A stretch of 64,000 nucleotides of DNA from Acidimicrobiales bacterium (GTDB taxonomy: Bacteria; Actinomycetota; Acidimicrobiia; Acidimicrobiales; Poriferisodalaceae): NCBI GenBank assembly GCA_030743005.1, contig JASLTG010000003.1, positions 62,001 to 126,000 of the forward strand. The letters run 5' to 3'. The notes beneath the pieces were generated by a model. That model did not search any database and had not been told where the DNA came from. It saw nothing but the letters and a program-made list of their open reading frames with translations. The position numbers were made by a program, and so were the translations under genes. Shown here in pieces: positions 26,524 through 35,327 of this stretch. Numbering within the stretch: position 1 is the first letter of the stretch; each line of letters opens with the position of its first letter.

Positions 26524-27710
26524 TGGGTGGAGATCCTCTCCTTTCGGGCTTCGAAGATCCAGATGAATTCGGCTTCGAAACCCGCGCAATTCGAGCTGGT
26601 CAACCTCATGACCAACGAACCGGCGGTGTAGTCACACCAATATCAATGTCCACAACCTTTGCCCAGGATTCACCAGGCTCTCCAAAAAATGGATATGAAT
26701 ATTCCAGAACTGGAAACCCCACGCGCCACGCCTACGAAGCCTGTGTGGCCTCTTTAGAGGGCGCTCAATTCGGCTTCGCTTTCGCTAGTGGACTTGCCGC
26801 CGAAGATGCCCTATTTCGGCAATTGGATCCCGGGTCTCAAATTTTGTTAGGTAACGACGCTTATGGCGGGACTTTTCGGTTGATCGATAGCGTCCACGGA
26901 AAGAAGTCCGGGCTAGCGAACGCGGCAGTCGATCTCACGAAACCAGAGCAAATCAAGGAAGCCTGGACCCCGGACTCAAGAATGGTTTGGCTAGAAACAC
27001 CAACAAATCCGATGCTTTCGGTCTTCGATATTGAAGCCATCTCCGATGTAGTGCACGACCTAGGAGGCTTGGTCGTAGTCGACAACACGTTTGCGACTCC
27101 CTACTTGCAGCAGCCATTAGCTCTAGGTGCTGATGTCGTAGTTCACTCAGCCACTAAGTACATCGGCGGTCATAGTGATGTTGTCGGAGGGTTCGTAGCA
27201 ACCAACAGTGAATCGTTAGCCGAGGATTTGGTGTACATACAGAATGCAGTCGGTGCTATCCCCAGCCCATTTGATTGCTACCTAGCCCTAAGAGGGGTTA
27301 AGACGTTGCCCGTGCGAATGGATCGGCACTGTGAAAACGCTCAGGCAATCGTCAATGTTTTGGATGACCATGATGCTGTTAGCCAAGTCTTGTACCCGGG
27401 ACTTAAAGACCACCCTGGTCACGAGGTTGCCAAAAGGCAAATGAAAAATTTTGGTGGGATGGTTAGTTTCCGAGTAACTGGAGGGCAAGCGGCCGCTGAG
27501 CGTCTTGTTACCCAAACTGAGGTGTTTACGCTTGCCGAGTCCCTAGGAGCGGTCGAGTCACTTATAGAACACCCAGGAGTGATGACGCATCTCTCGGTCG
27601 CCGGTTCAGCACTCGAAGTCCCGGACGACCTCATTCGCATTTCGGTAGGTATCGAATCAGTCGACGACCTAGTCGCAGACCTCGTTCAGGCACTCGACCA
27701 AGCGGGCTGA
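26520..27710 (+). CDS. Cystathionine gamma-lyase/synthase family PLP enzyme
   Basis: A 396-residue Cys/Met-metabolism PLP enzyme. The substrate/cofactor segment is YEYSRTGNPTRHAYE, the PLP phosphate contact AFASGLAAEDAL, the ring-stacking/Asp region VVVDNTFATPYLQQP, and the PLP lysine lies in VVHSATKYIGGH. Sequence alone does not cleanly separate cystathionine gamma-lyase from gamma-synthase (mycobacterial MetB). Overlap with cystathionine beta-synthase argues for gamma-lyase activity, giving cysteine from homocysteine. This could supply sulfide or cysteine to the SUF system and to thiols. Confidence 0.92.
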   Translation: MMGGDPLLSGFEDPDEFGFETRAIRAGQPHDQRTGGVVTPISMSTTFAQDSPGSPKNGYEYSRTGNPTRHAYEACVASLEGAQFGFAFASGLAAEDALFRQLDPGSQILLGNDAYGGTFRLIDSVHGKKSGLANAAVDLTKPEQIKEAWTPDSRMVWLETPTNPMLSVFDIEAISDVVHDLGGLVVVDNTFATPYLQQPLALGADVVVHSATKYIGGHSDVVGGFVATNSESLAEDLVYIQNAVGAIPSPFDCYLALRGVKTLPVRMDRHCENAQAIVNVLDDHDAVSQVLYPGLKDHPGHEVAKRQMKNFGGMVSFRVTGGQAAAERLVTQTEVFTLAESLGAVESLIEHPGVMTHLSVAGSALEVPDDLIRISVGIESVDDLVADLVQALDQAG

Positions 27711-27827
27711 CACCCTTCGGGACCTCAAGCAGAATTTACAGTGCCTTAACACAAACGAAACTGCGTGATGATTTTCCTTGTCTAGTTTCTAATGGAGCGG
27801 ATCCCATCCGCGCGGAAGGAAGATCAA

Positions 27828-29030
27828 ATGGAAGGCGATACCGCCTGGATCCTGACCTCTGCTGCTTTGGTGCTTTTTATGGTGCCAGGCTTAGCCCTTT
27901 TCTACGGGGGTATGGTCAGAGCCAAGAACGCGTTGAACATGTTGAACATGAACATGTGGTGCTTAGGAATTGTGCCCGTGGTCTGGGTACTTGTTGGATG
28001 GAGCCTGGCATCAGGTGACAGCGGCAGAAGCTGGTTAGGTGATTTGAGTGTCGTAGGGCTTAAGGGAGTCAATAGCACCGAAGACATAGCAACATTCGCA
28101 TTCCTTATGACCTTTGCTTGCATTACCCCAGCCCTGATTTCTGGTGCTGTTGCAGATCGCATGAAATTCTCGGCTTGGATGGTATTCGTCCCAATCTGGT
28201 CATTGGTTGTTTACGCTCCGGTCGTCTACTGGGTCTACGGAGCCGATGGCTGGATCTTCAATTTGCCGGCGCATGACTTTGCAGGCGGTACAGCTATTCA
28301 CGTCAACGCTGGTGCGGCAGCATTAGCGCTCGCAATTGTTCTAGGAAAGAGAACCGGATGGCCGCAAAATCGACCAGCCCCTCACAACGTGCCGTTCGTC
28401 ATGCTCGGCGCGGGCATCCTTTGGTTTGGATGGTTCGGTTTCAACGCAGGCTCAGCGCTCGGGGCAAACGGTACCGCGGCTCAAGCCTTCGTAAATACCT
28501 TCATAGCGGCGGCTGCGGGCATGGTGGCCTGGATGCTTGTCGAATTAGCCAAGACAGGTAAAGCGAGCACTATCGGAATGGCATCAGGAGTCGTCGCGGC
28601 GTTGGTCGCTATCACCCCAGCTGCCGGTTTCGTGGGCTCGATGCACTCACTCGTGTTCGGAGCAGCCGCGGGTGTGATCTGTTTCTTCGCCATCGAGGCA
28701 AAATTCCGCTTCGGCTTCGATGACAGTCTTGATGTGGTAGGTATCCACCTCGTCGGAGGTGCTGTTGGTGGGGTCCTGCTTGGCTTCATGGCCGACTCGT
28801 CAGCTGTGCCTGGGGGTGACTTCATTGACGGGGTCTTCTTCGGTGGAGGCATATTGCTCTGGAATCAAATCCTCTCGATAGCCGCTGTATGTGCGTTCTC
28901 CTTCGTGGCCACCTACATAATTGCCAAAGTTATGGACAAGACAATCGGGCTCAGAGTTACAGAAAGCACTGAAATGACAGGCCTAGACGTCAGCGACCAC
29001 GGCGAAGCCGCATACGTGATGGAGCCCTAA
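27828..29030 (+). CDS. amt: Ammonium transporter (Amt family)
   Basis: A 400-residue Amt/MEP/Rh channel with eleven predicted helices. Early motif: FYGGMVRAKNALNMLNMNM. The pore histidine pair lies in GGTAIHVNAGAAAL and VGIHLVGGAVGG. WFGWFGFNAGSAL is the classic family signature. Start is ATG 27828 behind GGAAGGAAG; the frame extends 12 codons further upstream without support. No glnB/glnK gene follows, unlike many amt loci. A hairpin terminator lies about 90 bp after the stop. It imports ammonium for nitrogen-poor growth. Confidence 0.95.
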   Translation: MEGDTAWILTSAALVLFMVPGLALFYGGMVRAKNALNMLNMNMWCLGIVPVVWVLVGWSLASGDSGRSWLGDLSVVGLKGVNSTEDIATFAFLMTFACITPALISGAVADRMKFSAWMVFVPIWSLVVYAPVVYWVYGADGWIFNLPAHDFAGGTAIHVNAGAAALALAIVLGKRTGWPQNRPAPHNVPFVMLGAGILWFGWFGFNAGSALGANGTAAQAFVNTFIAAAAGMVAWMLVELAKTGKASTIGMASGVVAALVAITPAAGFVGSMHSLVFGAAAGVICFFAIEAKFRFGFDDSLDVVGIHLVGGAVGGVLLGFMADSSAVPGGDFIDGVFFGGGILLWNQILSIAAVCAFSFVATYIIAKVMDKTIGLRVTESTEMTGLDVSDHGEAAYVMEP

Positions 29031-29119
29031 CCCCTATAGAAGTAGTTGCACGGAGTTAGTCCACCTAGGCGACATCAGGGACACGCAACTAGCTGTGTGA
29101 CACCCGTGACCTAAACAGC

Positions 29120-29152
29120 AAGCTCGCATCGAACCAAGATCGATGCGAGCTT
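29120..29152 (+). terminator. Intrinsic-type hairpin after amt
   Basis: Perfect 12-bp inverted repeat: AAGCTCGCATCG (29120-29131), 9-nt loop, CGATGCGAGCTT (29141-29152). The tail is only weakly T-rich (GCTACGTTTCTT). It sits between amt and the phosphatase gene and ends 15 bp before the GTG of the latter. Confidence 0.7.
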
Positions 29153-29167
29153 GCTACGTTTCTTGAC

Positions 29168-29860
29168 GTGACAACAAACGACGAAGGCCCAGAGCAGTTT
29201 GCTCAACAACGATGGCAACGAACTCCAGACTCAACCGAAGTCATTCTTCTGCGACATGGAGCGTCGCAACCGTTCGTACCAGGAGAACCATTCCCACTCA
29301 TCGAAGGCCAAGGGGATCCACCGCTGTCAACGATAGGTGAGAAACAGGCTCAAGCATCAGCTGCTCGACTAAGCCAAGAACCGATAGCAGCTTTGTATGC
29401 AACGAATATGCAGAGAACTCAACAAACGCTCGCCCCTTTGGGAGCAACGCTGGACATTGATATAGCGGTCGAAAGAGACCTTAGAGAAATTGGACTAGGC
29501 GAATGGGAAGGCGGCCTACTGCGGCAAAAAGCAGCAGAAAATCACCCCATTTACCAACAAATGCTGAGGGAACAACGATGGGATGTCATCCCCGGCGCAG
29601 AGAGCAACGAGGAGTTCGGTAGCCGATGTATGAATGCCTTGAATCAAATAGTCCTACGCCATCCAGGAGAGCTGATCTTATGTGGTGTGCACGGTGGAGT
29701 CATCGGTTCCGTCCTTGCTCAAATAGCCCAGTCAAGGCCATTTGCGTTCGGAGGAGCTGACAACTGTTCCATCAGCCAGATCGTATGGACTGCTGGTGAT
29801 TGGGCTATCCGACGCTTCAACGACAGCAGCCATCTATTCGAACAACTTCACCACGGGTGA
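29168..29860 (+). CDS. Histidine phosphatase family protein
   Basis: A 230-residue phosphoglycerate-mutase-like phosphatase. The phosphoacceptor motif is LLRHGASQP near residue 26, YATNMQRTQQTLAP follows, EIGLGEWEGG carries the acid residue, and a second catalytic His lies in CGVHGGVIGSVLAQ. The specific substrate is not evident; members act on phosphoglycerate, phosphosugars, nucleotides or cobalamin intermediates. Start GTG 29168 follows the amt terminator. It is convergent with the M18 aminopeptidase gene. Confidence 0.9.
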   Translation: MTTNDEGPEQFAQQRWQRTPDSTEVILLRHGASQPFVPGEPFPLIEGQGDPPLSTIGEKQAQASAARLSQEPIAALYATNMQRTQQTLAPLGATLDIDIAVERDLREIGLGEWEGGLLRQKAAENHPIYQQMLREQRWDVIPGAESNEEFGSRCMNALNQIVLRHPGELILCGVHGGVIGSVLAQIAQSRPFAFGGADNCSISQIVWTAGDWAIRRFNDSSHLFEQLHHG

Positions 29861-29886
29861 GAGTCACTGAAGGGCGAGTAACTGTG

Positions 29887-31167
29887 TTATGTGTCACCCA
29901 AAAAGGCACTAAGCGCAGATGTCAGATAGGCAGGATCAGAGGAACCTGCCATCTCACGCGCCGAATGCATTGACAATTGAGGGCTTCCCACGTCAACCAC
30001 TGACATCCCTAGCTGGGCGGCAGTAATCGGACCGATTGTGCTCCCGCACAACAAGTTGGTCCGATGCGCGTATTGCTGAAAGGGGACACCAGCTGATCGG
30101 CAAGCTGCCTGAAACAAAGCACTGCTCTCCGCGTCGGTCGCGTACCGAACATTTGCATTGAGTTTGATCACCGGCCCAGCGTTCAAAGCGACGTGGTGTT
30201 CGGGTTCATGGCGGTCAACATAGTTCGGGTGAACAGCATGGGCTCCGTCTGCTGACACGCAAGATGATTTGGTTAAAGCGCGAAGAAACTGTTCACGAGA
30301 GACGGCCCTTGTTCCCGCCAGCCGCTCTAAAGCGTTTGACAGCATCGGTCCCCGGGCTCCACTAGACGACTCACTGCCAATTTCCTCATGATCGAACAAC
30401 GCCACTACGGAAATGGTGTTGTCCTCTATAGCTTCGATTTCGCTCAACGCTTCTAACGCTGCATGACAAGAAGCAAGATTGTCTATCCGAGGTGCGGCAT
30501 AAAACTCTTCATTTCGTCCTAGAGGTGAAGCTGGAGTGAGGTCATGACACATGATGTCCCAGGACAGAACATCTGAGTCGCTCACACCAAGTTCGTCAGC
30601 AAGGAAGGACCGAAATGCGCCCTCCTCAGTGTCGCCAAGTCCCCAGATCGGCACGAGATGTGATTGACGATCTAACTTCAGACCATCATTAACGTCTCGA
30701 TCTAAATGAATTGCTAATTGAGCTACGCGAAGTAACGGTCGATCAACCTTAACCAGGTGGGTTTCTTGACTGGTTTGGTCGCCAACCACTACTCGACCAG
30801 AAACACCCAAGTCTCGATCAAGCCAAGAATTTAGAAGTACGCCTCCGTAGACCTCTACACCCAGTTGTTGATAACCGACATGACTCAGATCAGGGTTTGG
30901 TTTAATTCGTAGATTCGGGCTGTCAGTGTGGGCACCAACTAAACGAAAACGGAGTCGATCGGGATCTAGCTGCTTGCTGAACGCAGCTGCCACAACGACC
31001 CCACCCCAACTCACCACAATGCGGTCGCTGTCACCCCAAACTTCACTTGGGCTAAACCGGTCGAAGCCCGAGCCGGCCAAGTCACTGGCAGCGTTGCGAG
31101 CAGCGTGATAGGGCGAAGGAGCTGCATCGATCCAACCTAAGAGTCTCTCAAGTGTTGAGTTTGACAT
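29887..31167 (-). CDS. M18 family aminopeptidase
   Basis: A 426-residue metallo-aminopeptidase of the aspartyl-aminopeptidase family (M18), removing N-terminal residues from peptides with two divalent metal ions. Metal and catalytic motifs: GAHTDSPNLRIKPNP, DRDLGVSGRV, LFDHEEIGSESSSGARG and, near the C-terminus, CGSTIGPITAAQLGM followed by DVGSPQLSMHSAREM. The length is normal. The start is set at ATG 31167 (MSNSTLERLL); the open frame runs further up but would overlap the LLM gene behind it. It lies 7 bp from that gene and is probably co-transcribed with it. Confidence 0.93.
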   Translation of the reverse strand: MSNSTLERLLGWIDAAPSPYHAARNAASDLAGSGFDRFSPSEVWGDSDRIVVSWGGVVVAAAFSKQLDPDRLRFRLVGAHTDSPNLRIKPNPDLSHVGYQQLGVEVYGGVLLNSWLDRDLGVSGRVVVGDQTSQETHLVKVDRPLLRVAQLAIHLDRDVNDGLKLDRQSHLVPIWGLGDTEEGAFRSFLADELGVSDSDVLSWDIMCHDLTPASPLGRNEEFYAAPRIDNLASCHAALEALSEIEAIEDNTISVVALFDHEEIGSESSSGARGPMLSNALERLAGTRAVSREQFLRALTKSSCVSADGAHAVHPNYVDRHEPEHHVALNAGPVIKLNANVRYATDAESSALFQAACRSAGVPFQQYAHRTNLLCGSTIGPITAAQLGMSVVDVGSPQLSMHSAREMAGSSDPAYLTSALSAFLGDT

Positions 31168-31174
31168 TGCCACC

Positions 31175-32026
31175 TCAAAAACTAGAAAACTGTGAGATAA
31201 CTTCCTCACCGAATTTACTTAACTGAGATGGATCCATAGGAGGCACAATCATACGGGTTACACCGATCTCCGCTAACTGCTCGACATAATCGGGACTTGT
31301 AGGGCCACCGGCTGTAAATTCAAGCGCCCCCGGATCTCTCCCTGAGTCCTCTGCACAGTGTCGAGCATGATCAAATAAAGCCGTCAGCTCGTCAAGGTGC
31401 CCTCGACCAGGAAAGAAACCGTCACCTAGCTCTCCGGCACGGCGAGCCGCGCGCCGACTATGGCCGCCCACGATTATGGGTACATGCCCACTCGCGGGCT
31501 GAGGGCGACTGTATACGTTGCTGAAGTTGACGAACTTCCCACCGTAGCTAGCGGTGTCGGACGCCCATGCCTGCTTCATCGCTTCGAGGTATTCGTCGGT
31601 GCGATCACCTCGATCGCCAAAGGAGACGCCGAGAGCGTCAAATTCTTCCTCTAACCACCCGGACCCAATCCCGAGAATCATTCGACCCTTAGATAAGCGA
31701 TCCAAAGTAGCTACCGCCTTGGCGGTTACAAGTGGGTTTCGTTGCGGCAATATCATGACCCCCGTAGCCAAGCGGATCTTGCTGGTGGCCGCCGCAACAT
31801 AAGAAAGCCAGATCAAGGGATCCGGAATATCGAAATCTTCTCTTCCACCCGGCATTCGCCCATCCTTCGCGTACGGATACTGCGACGCATACCCTGCTGG
31901 GACCACTACGTGTTCCACAGTCCAAATTGACTCGCACCCTGCGGCTTCAGCCGCTTGAGCGAGTTCTACGGCAGCATCAGGTTCCACAAAAGGACCCGTG
32001 TTAGCAAACATAACTCCGAATTTCAT
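31175..32026 (-). CDS. LLM-class F420-dependent oxidoreductase
   Basis: A 283-residue luciferase-like protein of the F420-dependent branch: MKFGVMFANTGPF at the N-terminus, CESIWTVEHVVVP, then GRMILGIGSGWLEEEFDALG, which is the conserved L-G-x-G-x-G-W-x-x-x-E segment. The cofactor is inferred from family membership. The reaction is unknown. The gene lies 7 bp ahead of the M18 aminopeptidase, giving an unexplained but possibly functional pairing. Confidence 0.9.
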   Translation of the reverse strand: MKFGVMFANTGPFVEPDAAVELAQAAEAAGCESIWTVEHVVVPAGYASQYPYAKDGRMPGGREDFDIPDPLIWLSYVAAATSKIRLATGVMILPQRNPLVTAKAVATLDRLSKGRMILGIGSGWLEEEFDALGVSFGDRGDRTDEYLEAMKQAWASDTASYGGKFVNFSNVYSRPQPASGHVPIIVGGHSRRAARRAGELGDGFFPGRGHLDELTALFDHARHCAEDSGRDPGALEFTAGGPTSPDYVEQLAEIGVTRMIVPPMDPSQLSKFGEEVISQFSSF

Positions 32027-32073
32027 GGCCTGACCCTAGTGGGCGACGAGCATTTGGGCTCTACTGTGCAAGT

Positions 32074-32757
32074 GTGCTGAATGGTGCTAACGAAAACATG
32101 ACAAGACCAGTGACGGTCGCGTTCATTGCTATCAACGTGATGGTTTTCGTGCTCACGCACGACATGACTCTTATAGGTGGGGCATCGCTGCAGCAAGATT
32201 CACTAGTGCAATGGGCGACCTACGCATTTCCGGTGGCTGAGTTAGGTGAGTGGTGGCGCATAGCAACGGGAGCATTTCTGCACGCCGACATTCGGCACCT
32301 TCTGCTCAACATGATCATGTTCTTTCTCTTAGGTCGACGACTTGAGAGGCAGACAGGACCTGCGGTGTTTGTAGCGGTCTGCACCATCAGCATGATCTGG
32401 GGTTCAGCGGGAGCTCTCTTGTCAACTCCAAATACTGCCGTCGTCGGCGCTTCAGGCGTTGTTTATGGGGTGATGGCTTCAGTCTTAGTGGTCGAACGAC
32501 TGAGCGGTCGAGATCCCTGGAGTGAAGGGTTAGGAACCTTAATTGTTGTCAACGTGGTCCTCTCCTTCGTGATCCCGGGAATTTCAGTTGGAGGCCACTT
32601 AGGAGGCCTATGTGGTGGACTTCTTTGTGGCTGGACGGCTGGCGACCAACGCCGAAGTCGCGGGTTACGGGTCTGGATAATCTTGTCGATGGTTGGCGTT
32701 TTAGGCTGCTTGCTAGGTGGCATAGCGGCTAATACTTGGCTAAACCCCTTACTTTGA
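32074..32757 (+). CDS. Rhomboid family intramembrane serine protease
   Basis: A 227-residue polytopic membrane protease with six or seven predicted helices. The family signatures are HLLLNMIMFFLLGRRLER, the catalytic serine in GASGVVYGVM and the catalytic histidine in GGHLGGLCGGLL, so the Ser-His dyad is intact. It should cleave single-pass membrane proteins in or near the bilayer. The start may be GTG 32074 or ATG 32098; both precede the first helix. Substrates are unknown. It is convergent with the DUF4262 gene. Confidence 0.93.
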   Translation: MLNGANENMTRPVTVAFIAINVMVFVLTHDMTLIGGASLQQDSLVQWATYAFPVAELGEWWRIATGAFLHADIRHLLLNMIMFFLLGRRLERQTGPAVFVAVCTISMIWGSAGALLSTPNTAVVGASGVVYGVMASVLVVERLSGRDPWSEGLGTLIVVNVVLSFVIPGISVGGHLGGLCGGLLCGWTAGDQRRSRGLRVWIILSMVGVLGCLLGGIAANTWLNPLL

Positions 32758-32791
32758 ACGCTTAGGGCCCGGCTGAGTCGAGACGAAGTGT

Positions 32792-33277
32792 CTAGTTTTG
32801 CCAAGTGCCGATAATGGGCTGGGCATACCGGAGCTTCTCGGGCCAGTCCTGATCCCATGGGAAAGCTGCATTGCGGTCTGGCCACACAAACTGGCAGATT
32901 CTCCATGGCTGGTCGTTATATATGAGATCCAAAGTTGGAAAATGGTCAGCAAATTCAGCGAGTTCGATATCTAGCAGGACACTTTTCTGTTCATTATCCA
33001 AAAGTCCCGTAAAGATCTCTCCAATAGGGATTGTTCCGCCGAGTCTCAAATGGTTGACGATCAAGTCGAGCAACCCGCGAGCGGCGACCGGCGCTAACCC
33101 AAAGATGACTAGTTCAGGGTGTCCGACGAGAGATTCAAGGCCAAAGGTATATGAATAACCAGCCCGGAGATCTTCTTGACTCGACGGGGCTACAGGTTCA
33201 ATACCCCAACCCTGGTTATCGAGCATCCAAGCGAGCTTTTCCTCGTGTTCCATGGGTTCATAGGTTGGCTCCGTCAT
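32792..33277 (-). CDS. DUF4262 domain protein
   Basis: A 161-residue cytosolic protein that fits DUF4262. Its hallmark is a short motif like YTFGLESLVGHPELVIFGLA near residues 43-62, followed by helix and a C-terminal Trp/Asp-rich tail (PWRICQFVWPD, FPWDQDWPE). No catalytic motif is known for the family, and function is unknown. It lies 20 bp upstream of the stop-proximal region of the EamA transporter gene on the same strand, in a run of minus-strand genes. Confidence 0.75.
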   Translation of the reverse strand: MTEPTYEPMEHEEKLAWMLDNQGWGIEPVAPSSQEDLRAGYSYTFGLESLVGHPELVIFGLAPVAARGLLDLIVNHLRLGGTIPIGEIFTGLLDNEQKSVLLDIELAEFADHFPTLDLIYNDQPWRICQFVWPDRNAAFPWDQDWPEKLRYAQPIIGTWQN

Positions 33278-33297
33278 TTATCTCGTCGTTTCCTCGG

Positions 33298-34140
33298 TCA
33301 CTTTCGAAACTCGCGCTCGCTGCTGCTGATTGCTATAGCTACGATCACCGACCCGATACCCAGACACTCACTCCAACTAGGCGATTGGCCCAAACTTAAG
33401 AAACCAACAACGGTGGCAGTGACGGGAAGTAGAGCTTGAAGGAAGGCAAATCTAGATCGAGTGATGTGCCTCATCACAGATTGGTCAATGACGTAGGGGA
33501 TGACATTAGAAAGTAATCCCGCAGCTACAGCTAAACCGAGAATCCGGGCATCCGCGAATGCGACGTTGAGTTCACCCAGGCCTGATGGGCTAATGACAAC
33601 TGCACCGATGAGCATTCCCACACCCAACCCATCAACAGCCAAACCATCTTGGGCTACACGGTGCCCTAGAACGATGTATCCGGCCCACATGGCACCCGCC
33701 AAGAGCGCGAAGAAGACTCCCAACAAGGTGCCGTTGCCTTGAACTCCAGCGAGTACTAAAACGCCGGAGGCTGCAAGGACGAGCGCTCCTGCCGACCTTG
33801 TTGTTCTCGTACCAATAGCCGCAACAGCTATCGGGCCTAAGAACTCAATGGCCACAGCATTCCCGAGAGGTAGACGGTCCATCGCGAGATAGATGAACAG
33901 GTTCATTAATGCTAATGAAGCCCCGAAGGTACCGGCCAAAAGAAAGTTTTGCTTACTCCAAGAACGTCGCCATGAACGACGAAAGGCGATAAGAAGCAAC
34001 GCCGCTCCCAAAACTCGAAGAAACGCCACCCCTCCCGGAGCAATCTCATCGAATAGACCAATGGCAGTAGCGGCGCCGAGGTATTGAGATATGCCACCAA
34101 TGACAAATAAGACTTCAGGGGCTGGCCGAATGGAGTTCAT
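33298..34140 (-). CDS. EamA family transporter (RhtA-like)
   Basis: A 280-residue membrane protein with ten predicted helices and two EamA repeats, closest in style to RhtA-type threonine/homoserine exporters: FLRVLGAALLLIAFRR, GNAVAIEFLGPIAVA and GAMWAGYIVLGHRVAQ. The export of an amino acid or related metabolite is probable; substrate is not provable. It ends 2 bp after the ornithine-cyclodeaminase family gene on the same strand, suggesting that the two deal with the same amino-acid-derived compound. Confidence 0.88.
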   Translation of the reverse strand: MNSIRPAPEVLFVIGGISQYLGAATAIGLFDEIAPGGVAFLRVLGAALLLIAFRRSWRRSWSKQNFLLAGTFGASLALMNLFIYLAMDRLPLGNAVAIEFLGPIAVAAIGTRTTRSAGALVLAASGVLVLAGVQGNGTLLGVFFALLAGAMWAGYIVLGHRVAQDGLAVDGLGVGMLIGAVVISPSGLGELNVAFADARILGLAVAAGLLSNVIPYVIDQSVMRHITRSRFAFLQALLPVTATVVGFLSLGQSPSWSECLGIGSVIVAIAISSSEREFRK

Positions 34141-34142
34141 TT

Positions 34143-35120
34143 CTAGATGCTCACCGTCGTTCCGACTCCTCGAGTTTTCGCTGTATCCAAGGCAATTGAA
34201 GATGCGACAGCGTCTTGTGCTGCAATGCCGACCGACTTGAACACTGTGATTTCCTCGTCGTTGGCGCGGCCGGGGTGAAGGCCCAAGATAATTTCACCCA
34301 GTTCTACGACTTCATCAACATCAACTAATCCCTGGGCCCTTGCAGAGATAATTTCACCAGCCTCGGACCAGCATGCTTCGGATTGGTCAATGAAAATCGA
34401 AGCTAAGTTGAGAATAGAAGGTTCGATTTCGATCATTGAAGGTTGGAAAGATCCGATGCCAACAATGTGGGTCCCAGGAGCCACCGAAGCTTGCGAAAAC
34501 GTTGGGGTGGATGAAGTAGTGGCGGTCCACACGATGTCGGCACCGCCTACTGCCTGATCAGGATTGTTTACGACCTGAATGTCGGGACACCACTTAGCTT
34601 TGAATAAGTCGTCTGCCAGCTTCTGTGCATTGCCCGGAGTGGGGCTATAGAGCCTTATGGATTTGATGTCGCGTACTGCGCAGGCAGCTTCGATTCCCGC
34701 TCTTGCCTGTTTGCCGCTACCGAGCATCGCCAACGAAGTGCTGTCTTTTCTAGCTAACAAATCGACTGAGGCCCCGCCACCTGCAGCGGTTCGAATGGCG
34801 GTAAGTCGGGAGCCGTCCATCAACGCCACTGGAGAGCCGGTTGATACGTCAAAAACCAACACGACGGCCTGAATTATTGGTAGGTCACAGCTTTCGTTAT
34901 CAGGCAGAAAAGTCAATGATTTCACTGATGCTGTAGACGAATCTTTGATGTGAGCCGGCATGAAAATTGCCAGATCAGAATCCTTTCCTATCGGGATCAC
35001 AGTTCTATTTGGCATCTCAGCAGTGCCGGCACTGGAAGCCGCGAACGCTTCTTTCATTCCAGTAATTGCGTCCGCCATGGGTAGGCACTGGTCTATTTCG
35101 TATCCTGAGAGAATAAGCAT
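34143..35120 (-). CDS. Ornithine cyclodeaminase/mu-crystallin family protein
   Basis: A 325-residue NAD(P)-binding protein. The N-terminal dimerisation part has MPNRTVIPIGKDSDLAIF. The Rossmann motif is LAMLGSGKQARAGIEAACAV near residue 130, and IVWTATTSSTPTF is a family-typical segment. Members include ornithine cyclodeaminase, alanine dehydrogenase, ketimine and opine-type imine reductases. Ornithine-specific residues cannot be confirmed. It is followed at 2 bp by an EamA exporter, consistent with amino-acid or imino-acid metabolism. It diverges from the branched-chain ABC transporter operon. Confidence 0.88.
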   Translation of the reverse strand: MLILSGYEIDQCLPMADAITGMKEAFAASSAGTAEMPNRTVIPIGKDSDLAIFMPAHIKDSSTASVKSLTFLPDNESCDLPIIQAVVLVFDVSTGSPVALMDGSRLTAIRTAAGGGASVDLLARKDSTSLAMLGSGKQARAGIEAACAVRDIKSIRLYSPTPGNAQKLADDLFKAKWCPDIQVVNNPDQAVGGADIVWTATTSSTPTFSQASVAPGTHIVGIGSFQPSMIEIEPSILNLASIFIDQSEACWSEAGEIISARAQGLVDVDEVVELGEIILGLHPGRANDEEITVFKSVGIAAQDAVASSIALDTAKTRGVGTTVSI

Positions 35121-35327
35121 GTTTACGGCTCTAACGATGAGATGAGAGCGGTCTCCTGACGAAGGCTACCCATCCCTAAGACCGGACATGGCGGATCTAA
35201 CCGGAACTGTGTCGTCAAGGCCCTGGTCAGGGCATAGACTGCGAAATGTTCAGGGCGTCGCGGTCAAAGAACTAGTTGATAGAACGACTTCGTACGCCAA
35301 ATTGTTACACCCAGGGAGGGTGAATTC